In this document: positions 31,301 to 42,600 of the stretch, piece after piece
Layout: each line of letters opens with the position of its first letter
How positions within the stretch are numbered: the stretch's first letter is position 1
Assembly: GCF_040054535.1 (NCBI RefSeq)
Contig: NC_090795.1
Location: forward strand, 8,238,501 to 8,302,500
DNA length: 64,000 nt
Direction: 5' to 3'
Source of the DNA: Antennarius striatus
Taxonomy: Eukaryota > Chordata > Actinopteri > Lophiiformes > Antennariidae
Notes under the pieces: model-generated
What the model was told of the DNA's origin: nothing
The model's database searches: none
Seen by the model: the letters and a program-made list of their open reading frames with translations, nothing else
Translations under genes and position numbers: made by a program

Positions 31301-34300
31301 TGGGGAAGGTGAAGAATACAGCCTATGGCAATTCTGTATTCAAAGAACTTGACAGGCAAATGACTATGATAAATATTGATACAGTCTTTGAATACAAAGA
31401 CTGAGAGTTGTTCAATATTCCAGAAATGAAGTGTGTTGTTGGTTTGTTATTCCTCATTCATTGATATTCAGTCTCCAAACAGAGGTGCCTAAGAGGCATC
31501 GTAACCAGATTCCCAAACTAATCCGACTCATTCTTTTTTGATGCTAGGAAGCAGAGGCTTTATTCTAAGTTTCCTGTGGATGTCTGAGTTTCTCTTCCTC
31601 TCTCTGAAGCTGAGTCTAGCCACTTTATGGAGGAATCTTGTTTTGATTGCTTATATCTGCAGTCTCAGTCTTTCCCTAGCCAGAGTTCATGACATCATTG
31701 GATGGGTTTAGAAGTTAGATTGTACGATAAATCAAGAGCTTTGGCTTCTGGAGAAGCTATGTCTTCGCCTTGAGGATAGGGTACAATTCTTGATTTCTGC
31801 TGATTGTTCATCAAACTCCGTCAGTCTCATCCTACATTCCTCAACACTTGTTTGAAAGACTGAGATACTTTACTTGAAGCAGTCGCTACAAACTGAGGGA
31901 AATAATCCTGTACCTTGGAGGTTCTGACTGTCATGTTAGCCGCTTCACACTCATCCTAACACAACCAGTTGTTTCGACATCGTCTGCAAAGAGTCGACAC
32001 ACAAGCTTGAAGACCCAATGCTGATGAAAAAACTTTTCATTCACTTTTGTAATGGCCTTAATATGTCTAAGCACCAAAATGTTCATACAGAAGACATATT
32101 AAATTGAAATTGTACTGTGCACTAAATTATGTACCTCAGGTAAATCTTTTGTTAAGTAGTTCCGTAGCTGCCAGTCTCATTGCGCCTCTCTTCATCAGTA
32201 TTTATGTGCCAAAACATGCAACTGGATTCATTCACGGTACATAACTCTTATGTGTGTTTGTTTGTTCATTTGTTCACATAATCCTCCACAAAATGTCTGA
32301 AAACAGCTCTGATTTACTTAACAGACTCTCATTCCAGTTAATCATATCCTTCCACAGTCAAGATGTCCGTTTGACTCTAATCAGAGGAACTAGGAACACA
32401 TGGTGCTAAATCGGTGTCAGTCTCGGTTACTGCAGTTTGCTCAGAGACAAAAGACTCGTTGCCAGCAGGAATCTTAATGGACTCCCAAACAGATGTGTTT
32501 ATGTTGCTGTTGTTATTCGTTACCAAAGAGCGCTAACTACACGTGTTGTGGTACTGCCGAGTCTCGTGTAGTCTGTTGTTGTCAGGTGTTACTTTATCAT
32601 TTATACATATATTTTGTCAAATAAACATGTGATGTCTTGGTTGTGTACATCCTCACATGACAGTTCTTAAAAATCTTCTGTATTCATTCAGTGGGTTCTT
32701 TACCATGAACAGAGCAGCTTTCTAACTCCTACGCTTATGGAGAACTAAAATAACTTTAATGTTGCTATCATCATAAACATTCTTTCTCATCTGTCAGGTA
32801 TCGTCCACCCACCTTCCATGTGCAGGCCTGGTATGATGAAGTGAAGGACTACTCCTTCCCTTATCCTCAGGAGTGTAACCCCTACTGCCCCTTCAGATGC
32901 TCCGGCCCAGTTTGTACTCATTACACACAGGTAGTTACTCCTGGAAGGTATTATTTATTTTGCATTATGTAGTTTTTATGACTGTTTTAGAATATGTAAT
33001 CATTTTGTCAAGGTTTAATGTGTCATTCTTTTGCAGCTGGTTTGGGCCACCAGCAGTCGGATTGGCTGTGCCATCAACTTGTGTTACAACATGAATGTGT
33101 GGGGACAGATTTGGTCTAAAGCTGTCTATCTAGTCTGTAACTATTCACCAAAGTAAGCATACTACTTGTCATTTCATTCGCTGCTGCATGACTAATGACA
33201 ACAATAATCTGTCATCAATCATTTTGATGGGACAGAGTCCTTTGTCCCTGATTTTGAAAGTCTTGTCACACACAAACTGCTAGAGTTATACACATTCTGC
33301 TCAGTAAGCCTTTCTTATTATATGACCTGAACAGAGGAAACTGGTTGGGATATTCTCCTTACAAACATGGGACACCCTGCTCTGCTTGTCCTCCCAGCTA
33401 TGGTGGACGCTGCAAGGACAATCTCTGCTACAAAGGTATGTTTAGGAAAAAATAGATTGAGTTGGAGTAAGAAACCCAGAGGAAAATTCTGCTCATTAAA
33501 ACACACATTTGTGATTGTACTCAAAGATGACAGCTCCAACCCTCCACGAGAGGAAACAGAAGAAAACAACTTCATCGAGCCAGAGGCCCCCCGTACTCCA
33601 CAGAAGCCCTGGTCCAGGCCCTCCAAGCCTGAGTCTCCCAGTCTCCCTGCTCCAGCCCCCACCAAGCCCCCCACGGAGGACGTGCAGAAATATGAAGTGG
33701 TCAACACACAGCAGATGTGTAGGCTGCCATTTAAGTGTTTATTCTGGATCTAATTTCATTTCCAAATGGGGGGCATAGGATCTGTTTTAGTGTTGAGGTA
33801 CAGAAGAGATGTATATATGGCAAGACGTATGTGACATGAGCTGAAGGAAACGGTTTCAAAAATTGGGCTAGTGAATTTGTGTGTATCTGCCTGCAATATG
33901 TTGGACAAACTATAACGTATACATCGAAAGAAATAGACCTTGACCAGATATATTTTTCTTGCAATTCATCTTTTCTGTCCTGTAAACTTTATCTGTCATC
34001 TCCCTGATAAACCTTGACAGTTTCTTAAGTGTAGTTAATATCATAAGTCAGTCTTTGGAGGAGGGTGGGGTGGGGTGGGTAGGTCTCTTAGCATGAGCCC
34101 AAGAATGTGTGTTTTTCTTTGACCGGCTGTGAGGGGTTGAGGGTTGAGAGGGGCTTGCTGTGGTTTTTAAATGGCTTCCCCTCTGCAGTCCAAGGGGCCT
34201 GTCCTTGTAAGCTGAGACACTTCCTCTAGTATTGCTGACCACCATGAGCCTTGTTTTAGGAATTCTTCTCTTTGGTACTAGTAGTAGCATCACAACAATA

Positions 34301-37300
34301 TTCTTCACTGCCTTTCAATCAACTCGGGATTTCAGAAACAGGACGATCGCATCAGAGAAGCCAGGTCATGCATTTCAGTTCTTGTTCAAAAACTGAAAGG
34401 TCTTTAACATGTTTTTCAGCTCAAATTGTGACCTGTGACACTAAACTTCGAGATCAGTGTAAAGGAACACCATGTAATAGGTACAGTTTGGATGTAATGT
34501 GGTAAAAACAATATTGAATGATTTGTTCAGTACATTTAACTTAATTTTTCTGCCAATTCACAGATATGAATGCCCAGCCGGGTGCCTAGATGCTACAGGA
34601 AAAGTAGTTGGGACAGTATACTATGAAATGGTAAGTACACAAGTTGAGTATTGCAAATTAATTACACAAATGAACAAGGAATTGTAAAAGTTTCCTCATC
34701 AAGATAATAAAGTACTACTTGCTTACAATGGCATCGACAAAAGTTTTTTAGTATACAGTAAATAATGCTGAAAATAAACGGCTCTATTCTCAGCAATCCA
34801 GCGTGTGCAGAGCTGGTCTCCATTCCGGTGTCATAGATAATGATGGAGGATGGATGGATGTGACAAGACAAGGAAGAAAAGACTTTTTCATTAAATCCAA
34901 CAAGAATGGAGTCCAGTCCTTAGGGTGAGACAAAAGCATTAGAAATGCCACCCTGAAAGTATACAGATGAAATCTGATGGCAACAATACTAAGGTACAAT
35001 CGTGGTAAGTGATTATGGTCTAATCTCAATTTTTTGGGATTCTCTTTACAGAAAGTATCAAAGTGCTAATTCCTTCACTGTTTCCAGAGTTGCAGGTTTG
35101 TCTAACAATCAACAACTATGTGTAACACTACTTGCAATAATTACATTTTTATATCAAATTGCACTTTAAAAGGTAATTATAATTATTTCTTGCAGTCAAA
35201 GCCATTACTTGTGAAACCACAGTTGCACAACTGTGTCCGTACCAGAAGCCTGTAAAACATTGTCCAAGGTATGAACCTGGTTTATGTTTAGTTTTCCAGT
35301 GCCATGATAGTTTGAGGCAATGCGTTCACATGTTCTCTTTTTAGGTTGTACTGCCCGAGGAACTGTTTAGCAGAGAATCCTCACATATCAAGAGTTATCG
35401 GTACTGGAATATACTCAGATGTAAGTCCCTCAGTTAAAGGTTAAAGGTATTTACCGCCAAGGTCATCACTAAATTTGTGGCACAATGAAGTTACCTTTCC
35501 CCTTGCGTACATCTGCAGAAGTCGAGTATATGCCGAGCAGCGGTCCACTCTGGAGTCATCAGGGATGATGTGGGAGGTTACATCGATGTGATGTCAGTGG
35601 AGAAGCGGAAACACTACACCGCCTCATACCAGAATGGCATTTCCTCAGAGAGGTATGGGATGACCAAACTGACTAGTGTGTGTGTGTGTGTGTGTGTGCG
35701 TGTAATTTTTAGGGGACAATGAAAACATTTAAGACATTTTTTTAATCTTTCAGAGGTAACAAAAACGTCACATACACAGTCAATTATTTCAAATAAAGCA
35801 TCATACACAAATGAAAAGTCCAACATAATGTCGTAGATTGTTAATGCAGCATGTTCTATAACATATGGAAAGTGAGGAGGTTAAATTGCTCGGCTCAGTG
35901 AGGATGGATGACAAATCAATGACTTTCAGGTAGAGATATTTATCCATTCCGCTCTCCCAGATGGACTAAGTTTTTCAAGATGTTGGCAGTCTCTCATGAC
36001 TGTCAATGGAAAAATTATGTGCATGGATCTGGTTTGAAATCATTTGTTTCCCTGCAATTAGTGCAGAGAATGAGCACATCCTAATATAATGTTGGGAGCG
36101 GTTTGTTTTTCAGTAGTAAGTTCAGAAGGCCACTGGTGGAAAAGAATCTAAAGATTAATATGGCTCAGACAAAGCAAAAAACAACACAGAGCCTGTGCAC
36201 TGAGAAAAGGAGGCTCTGTCAACACCTGAAACAAAGAGGATCAATATGATGTGTAATCCTAAACTTGATAAAGCTTTTCAAAGTACAAGTTCTGTCTCAA
36301 TGTCACAAGAAATTAGATCCTTTGAAATAGAAACATTTTTGCATGTACATTTTGAGCAGTGTTTTATTTTGGGTTAAATGAGTTATTCTATGTGTAGCCG
36401 CTGGCTGCCACTGAGAACTCAAATGGTTCAGGAACCTATAAATAACCAAATTGTAAGATTTAAGTTGGTGAACAGGCCACAGATATAAAAAAAACAACCA
36501 TTGGACAAGTGACGGTCCAATAATGGGCAGAGACAAAGTTCTTCCCCCAAGACTAAAAACTTTATTAAAAGAGAGTAAAAAGAACAATACCAAGAGACCT
36601 ATCAGGTCTGCATGAGCACTGCAGAACGGCCGGGATGACTGCAATTAGGGAGCCAATCAAGGCCGGAGCACTCACCCAGCTCCGTGCCCGACACTCACAC
36701 TCACACAGCAAACAACCAAAAAGACAAGGGGTAAAGTGTAAAACGTGAAGGCTGTGTAAAAAAAACCACTTCACACACAAATTAAGGGGAGTGTGGAGCT
36801 GAAGTGAGGGACCCCGACCACCGATGGCCCCACCGTCCAAAGCAGCTCCCTGGCACCGGCCCCGCAACACTCATACAATAGAAAGAACCATTAAAAACAT
36901 GTTAAAAGCTAGCAGGACTGCTGCAACAGTACTGTTTGTTGTCTTGGGGGAAAATACAAGCCTAGAATAAAATCAAGGAGTATAAAAGGGCACAAAAGCC
37001 TAACCAATAAAATTGAATAAAACAAAACCCACAATGAAACCAAACTATATAAAAAAAACCCAAAAAAAACAGCAGTGGCAGTCTGTCTAAAATAAAAAGG
37101 AGACAGGTTAAATACCTCTGCCAAATAAACCAATCTGTACACTGAAGGAATTGTCCCTTTACCTCCCGTGGAACAATCCTCTCCAGGAATCCACCTGTGT
37201 GGGCATGAGGGAAGTCCCTGAACAAAACCTAACATATGACTAAAATACATCTAAAAACACATGAACCAAAAAAAACCAGAAGACAACTTATGGCAGCAAC

Positions 37301-38715
37301 TCCTAGCCAGAAAGGAAGCATAGTGACACCTTATACCAATCTCTGGCTGATTGGTAGGAGGAGCGCACTGCTACCCCACTCTGGTGGCCCAGGAGGGACA
37401 TTTTCTACCGGTCACATATGATCAGATTTTTCCAAGAAGTAATGACATGCAGATTAAAACTGTTAATATGATTTTTGTTAGTTGGTTATACTGTATTTAA
37501 GGTTTGATGCTAGCTCTAATAAAAAAAATTAAGGGAGCGCTAAGTTCTTGGAGGGTTGAAAAGGGTCAAATATACTTTATGCAGGAACATAACCTTCGCA
37601 GACAAATTTACAAATGGCCTAATTAGGAAATTGAAGGTTTGTAAACACAATACTGCATCGTCAGCATAGAGGTATAGTTTTACTCACATTGTCTTCTTCA
37701 ATTTCTACTCAAGAATAGAGGATTTTTGGCACAGAGTAGGAAACAATACACATAATTTGTTTGTGTTGAGGATATTGGAATGTTGACAAGCTTAGGACAG
37801 GGAATAAAATATCTCACTAATTCAAATCTATACAGAAATTGCCGTCTACCATGTCATATCCAACTTAGCTCTTCTACATTAAAAAAATATTATTTTTGAT
37901 TTAAGAGGCATTTCGGTGACGTTCAACACCTATAATAACATAATCCCTTGGTCTGTGTGAGTTGTTCCTTGTGGAGTAGAATTAAATCAATGTGCCAATA
38001 TTAAATTGATCACTTTTTATATAACCATTCAGCTGTTAACAGAGACCATTGCTTGTCATTATATAGGACAAAGATTTGCTGATGCTCAAATGTGACAACA
38101 TTTTTCCTGAACAGCATTAAGGCTGAAGTTCCGGACCATTCTCGGTTTGAAAGTGTGAATGACCTGGTGAAGTCAAGCTTAGTTTTTAGAGACATTAAAT
38201 TGTACTTACTTTGAATTTGCTCTGTCATGTGCAGTATTGCCATTATTAACATGACCTGTATATGGAGGGCATACACATATTCATAAAGCCTCATTTATTT
38301 AATGGTCTCTATTCCCTCTTCTCCCTTGACTCTTCCCACCATGTTTATCCTTGCGCCTCTGCTGAGATACCTCATGTCTGTCAGTATCTGCCCATCATTT
38401 ATCTGTCTCTTTTAACACAACAACAAGTCAGTCTTTGCAGGATTAACACGTGAAAGACCCTCTGTTTGTGTCAAAATGGCTGTTTTATCAGAGAGCTTCG
38501 ACCTCTATCTGTCATCAGAGTGTCAGATGGCTCACTGATGTGGACAGTTTCTCGTAAACCTGAAGTCTGTGTGTTTGTCATTTTTTGTCTCTCTGCAAAG
38601 GCCACAACATGTTCTGTATCTGACACCCAAACTGACTTCCCCTTGTTCCTCTCTTGCTTTCAGCCTTCATAACCCTCCTGGAGGGAAGGCATTCCGGGTG
38701 TTTGCTGTGATTTGA
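25355..38715 (+). CDS. crispld1: CRISPLD1: CAP and double-LCCL secreted protein, fourteen coding exons
   Basis: Coding exons are 25355-25615, 31190-31308, 32798-32930, 33037-33152, 33335-33435, 33527-33718, 34420-34480, 34564-34630, 34794-34924, 35052-35095, 35196-35268, 35345-35420, 35519-35652 and 38664-38715. The sum is 1560 bp, giving 519 residues plus stop, with every junction in phase and GT-AG; human CRISPLD1 is about 500. A signal peptide (about 1-24), an N-S-T sequon (29-31) and a basic HRGKR (52-56) precede the CAP domain. The domain shows H70, E107, E141 and H168 as likely cavity residues, with the signature HYTQLVWA (168-175). The Cys-rich segment (about 211-243) is followed by a Pro-rich linker (about 244-307), LCCL 1 (about 308-400) and LCCL 2 (about 409-510), ending [11 protein letters not shown]. 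The family is extracellular; CRISPLD genes are linked to craniofacial development, but the molecular role is not established. The close match to CRISPLD1 in the CAP, LCCL and C-terminal segments argues against CRISPLD2. Confidence 0.96.
25616..31189 (+). other. crispld1: crispld1 intron 1 (coding)
   Basis: A 5.6-kb intron with a GTAGGT donor and CTGTACAG acceptor. No exon or clear mobile element was seen inside. The 155-codon minus-strand frame at 26348-26815 comes from a purine-rich stretch. An A/C-rich run lies at about 28010-28070. Confidence 0.8.
31482..32000 (-). mobile_element. Old RTE-type LINE fragment, reverse transcriptase C-terminal region
   Basis: The + strand matches, at low identity, the antisense of the reverse-transcriptase end of RTE-like LINEs common in fish; the family call is from memory of that consensus. 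The minus strand at 31993-31976 still encodes L-F-A-D-D-V, the metal-binding motif of reverse transcriptase. Many substitutions and indels abolish the reading frame. It sits in crispld1 intron 2, antisense to the gene. Confidence 0.78.
32001..32797 (+). other. crispld1: crispld1 intron 2, remainder
   Basis: No gene recognised. The LINE relic may extend further right in unrecognisable form. The acceptor is CTGTCAG at 32791-32797. Confidence 0.6.
33527..33718 (+). CDS. crispld1: crispld1 exon 6: proline/serine-rich linker
   Basis: This exon encodes the 64-residue bridge between the CAP/Cys-rich part and LCCL 1 (residues 244-307). It starts acidic (several E and N), turns rich in Pro, Ser and Lys, and ends V-N-T-Q-Q-M. 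Only the two ends resemble the mammalian linker; the centre does not. The flanking splice sites (CAAAG and GTAGGC) keep the frame. Confidence 0.9.
34420..35095 (+). CDS. crispld1: crispld1 exons 7-10: LCCL domain 1
   Basis: Four small exons (61, 67, 131 and 44 bp) encode about residues 308-408. LCCL landmarks are the Cys-containing start (IVTC), YECPAGCL, the hinge [18 protein letters not shown] and [10 protein letters not shown]. The exon layout is repeated, with modest changes, for LCCL 2 in exons 11-14. Confidence 0.92.
35196..38715 (+). CDS. crispld1: crispld1 exons 11-14: LCCL domain 2 and C-terminus
   Basis: Exons of 73, 76, 134 and 52 bp encode about residues 409-519. Landmarks are [33 protein letters not shown] and [11 protein letters not shown]. 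The final exon is separated by a 3-kb intron and contributes only 17 residues, including the split serine codon. Its identity is secure because it reads [16 protein letters not shown] then stop, the conserved family C-terminus. Confidence 0.93.
35675..35703. repeat. (TG)n microsatellite
   Basis: Short TG run just inside the last crispld1 intron, about 20 bp after the donor. Confidence 0.85.
36390..37415. repeat. Unclassified block, possible insertion, in last crispld1 intron
   Basis: Composition differs from the flanks: C- and A-rich on the + strand, with GC-rich patches at 36630-36690 and 36790-36870. A perfect 12-bp inverted pair (36542-36553 with 36941-36952) and A-rich tails at 37010-37075 are also present. 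No intact ORF, target duplication or family could be recognised, and the edges are approximate. It may be a non-autonomous transposon or an LTR-type relic; it may also be ordinary intron. Confidence 0.4.
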
Positions 38716-39600
38716 GTGCTCCAGAGTGCGGCTTCACCAAACAGAAAGTACACTTGGGCTGCTGAATAGGTGGTAATCAAGCTCTGTTGTCAAACTCAAT
38801 GACTGAAATGTTTCTGGCTTTCCTACACTTGAGGGGTTAGAGGTCGTCTCCATGACAGCGTAAACCCAGCAACACAACTTGATACACAATGAGGAACTGC
38901 CAGTACTCACTTGCTAGTAGTTTTCTTTTTGTCATCTTGGGCTGGAAGTGTTATGATCTGTAAATATGTTTGAATATTTTGTTTTGTACATATTTGTTGA
39001 CAGTATTACATCTGTTTTGTCTTTGTGCCGTTGACATGTTATTTTCACTCATAGCTGTGTTTGAGTACTGATAGAAATTCCATGATATATCATAATAAAG
39101 GCACTTAAAGAAAGAATATCATTTTTAATGGCACATTTTTACTGGTGCTCTGGAGAGTTTATGTCTCATACTTTACTTTTGAATGATTGAGGAATAAATT
39201 GTTGTGCATTTATTTTTGTACGATTATGCTTTATATTATGGATGCTGCTATATGTTTTTGTATTGTTGATGTAAACTACCAGTTTGATGGATTTATTGTC
39301 TGGTTATTTAGCTGATGGTAGCTCAGTTGAAACTCCCTGCAGGTCAGGAAGTACTCATCTCTCAGAGTTGTCATTCTCCAACCCAACCAATATGACTGAC
39401 TTCATCATGCCTCACATTTAACAGCATGTCACAAGGATTTTTTCTTTTTTTTAGCTTTAACCTAATTTGCTATTTTTATCATGACACTTTAAAAGTCATA
39501 TCAGTTGTCTCTCCCATATACATAAACACACATCTTTCTATGTAACCATTTTATTTCATAAAGTATGTCAGGGAATGGTGATTTTAAATAAAATATATAT
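38716..39600 (+). other. crispld1: crispld1 3' UTR and polyadenylation signals
   Basis: AATAAA motifs are at 39094-39099, 39193-39198 and 39587-39592. The first gives a 3' UTR of about 400 bp. The sequence is AT-rich with TGTAAATATG and TGTACATAT motifs near 38958-38993. Which signal is used is not visible. Confidence 0.5.
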
Positions 39601-42600
39601 ATATTTGTTCTTGTCATGTTTGTTATTTCATTTATTTATTGCATTATTCTGTTTATATTTTATAAATGATCAGATAAACATCATTGGTTCTGTTGGTTTC
39701 AATTACATTCAGTATGTTTCACAATTTAATGTAACACTTTAACTTAACTGGTGTCATATTCCAAAGATATTTCAAAACATTTAAATTCAAAGAAAAGTTC
39801 AAGTTTAGCAGAGTGTCTCCTTCAAATTGAAGTTGTACTTCCTGTTGAAAATCTGTGGTGGCTGTGGTGCCAGGTTGGCGCTCCTACATCTTTCTATTCC
39901 TAAAAAGTTCTCCTAAGTAACACGATCATTGCTTGAATACATGTTTACTTGTGCTTAAACCTCAAATAGCAGGCAGCCTCAAATTCGTTTCACCTCAGGC
40001 ACAGTTGAAAACCTGGCTCGACTATTTTGAAGTTGTAGACTTTGACTGGAATCTTTCTCAAAACTCTAACTGAAGCTGAAACTGGGAAACCATGTATGCA
40101 GAATGTTGTTGGTGGTCCTTGAACAAGTCACCTGATATGGGTCATTCTGGTCTCATATTAAAGTTGACATATCTGCCTTGAAACCTCATTGGCAGAAAGT
40201 CATTTCATATTTGGTCAAACCCAGTGGATAAGCAGGCAGAGCCAAAACAACAAAGATCAAAGCACCTCAGGGAACCAGTAAGGAGGTAGGTTTTGTGGGC
40301 AGGATGAAGTCTGAACCCAATCCCACAAACTTCTAGATCCATAGCTTCACTTGAGGAAGAAGACTGCGTCACTGATGTGAGAGTCTTGGGATGTAGAACT
40401 CCCAACACCACTACACATACAAAGTAGTTATTTACCTGAATTTTTTTTTAAAAAAGCGGAAGTGTGTTCCAGGTTTCCACCTGGAGTTCATCACCAGGGA
40501 ATCGTCACTTCTCATTTTCTTTTGAGCAGTAATGGGGCGAATTGACCAGTCAGTAATGGACTTCACCATATCCATGTCTCACCTTGTTATGATGTCGGTA
40601 GGGCTGCAATAGGCTGTGACTCAAGCTGCCAGTATTTGCTATTCCCCAGACAAGTGCTGCTAAAATTTACATGATGGGTTGAACATGCAACTACTGGCCT
40701 GGTGACACTAGTGTGACTCGACATACACACAGTCAGTAAATGAATTTTGTATGGGTTTCACATGTGTGCATGTGTGAGAATAGTTATTAAGCTTTTAAGT
40801 TACACATGTGGGAGAGTACATGCTGCAAACCCACAACATATGGAAAACAATGTATTTGTCGTAAAAACACTGATGTGACATACAGTAGATGTATGTGTGT
40901 GTGTGTGTTAGTCGGTGTGGGTCTTATATAATTTAGATCCTATAACATAACTTAAATTCATGTGCTTCCCAATATGCTAACACTCATGTACACACTCACA
41001 TAATCCATCACGTTTTTATTATGCCCAATCATTTGTGATCGCTGAGCTCTACAGGAGAACGGGCTGCGAGGTGATTGATAGACCATCCATGCACTCACAT
41101 CCTGCGAGAGAGGAGAGGAGGATGCATCAGACAGGTGTCAAAATCCACGGTGGGATGTGGTGATGGGTGGCATTCAGGAGCTCTGAAGAACAAAAGACAA
41201 GAGGAAAGACAAGCAGAATGTAGAGAAAGAGAGGGACAAAGGAAAGGGTAGACTGATAACCTGAAGGCTACAGGAATTACCATATGTTAACAAAATGACA
41301 TCACAACCAACTTTATCGCTTGAATTTGTGATAAGAAGATAACAATTGAAATAAACTGAGGCCATAAATAAAAATCTGAATACCTTAATGTTTGACTGAC
41401 AACCTGCTAAGTTTACTCACGATTCAATGCCAGCAATTATATCTTTCAAGGCCAATGAATATGATGCAAGTCGACACAACTGCAAGATTGATGATGAGCC
41501 ACCATTTTTGACAAAAAAAAAAAAAAGTGATCCCATGAGAAAAATGCACCACAAACCTTAAATGTACCTTCACAGAGCAAGAGCTTGTTTAATATGCTCA
41601 CTGTACAGGCATTTTGGCTCACATCAGGAGAACCAACAATGGGTGTAAGATGTAGTTAAAATGCCTTTATTGATTAGTGACAATCAATGAAGATACTTTC
41701 ACTATATCCTTGATTGATGTTAGCATTCAGTCTTTACCATTGATCCCTGAAAGCTATGTCTGTTGTCTTTTCAGTATCAGATGGGAAATATTAGCTCTGA
41801 GCTGAGTTGAAGGGATTGACATTATGCAGTAGTCTTCTATAGACTTCTGCTGCCAATTCAAGCAATAAAATCTGCAGTTTCAATTACCGGTACCTGTGCA
41901 TTGTGTTTACATTGTTTTCGTCTCACTTCTGCATCTCATTACCGATGAGGTCATCTTTGTAGTAAAAGGTTTCATACGCCTTTGTGGGACATCATGTGCA
42001 GAGTTTTTTATCTTTTCCACACTTTTTCAGCAACATAAAATTCCTTTGTCGTCAAATAAAACAGGATAACTGTTATTACATGGCTCTGTACTGCTAAAAA
42101 CAACTGCAGATAATTAAAGAAAAGATACAACAGATTAATGAAAGTGTTGCTGTGTATTTTCATATATGATGCACCACACAGTAGTGGCTACATTAGAAGT
42201 AAAACTGACAGAGAAACAGCCTTAGGCCCATTAGGGCCAAAGAGACCGAGTACCGTAAAGACAGATGGGATGAAAGACAAGCTTGCAGCTAGTTTGGTCT
42301 GCATGGTGCCACCAGTGTTTTCAGACTGTCGTTTAAAATTAGGAAGGCCATTAATAACCTCCTCACAGTGCTTTGCTCAGCTGCAGTCTGGCGCTTCTTG
42401 CAGAGCTAAATGTGGCGCTGCATGGCAGCAGACTGGCAGACTGTGTCAAAGAGACGATACACACCTGAGGAGAGCGACCGAGAGGGGCAGGCAGACAGCG
42501 CTGTATGAGTTACTGCATTTCCTGTGCTCTGCATGTATATGCATGGCCTGCATATTAGAGTTTAATTGCATTTTTTTCACTTACTCACCTGTATGTCTGT

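Noticed and set aside
33318..33707. 129-codon minus-strand frame over crispld1 exons 5-6
   Set aside because: Antisense shadow of the crispld1 exons; it crosses the intron with no signature.
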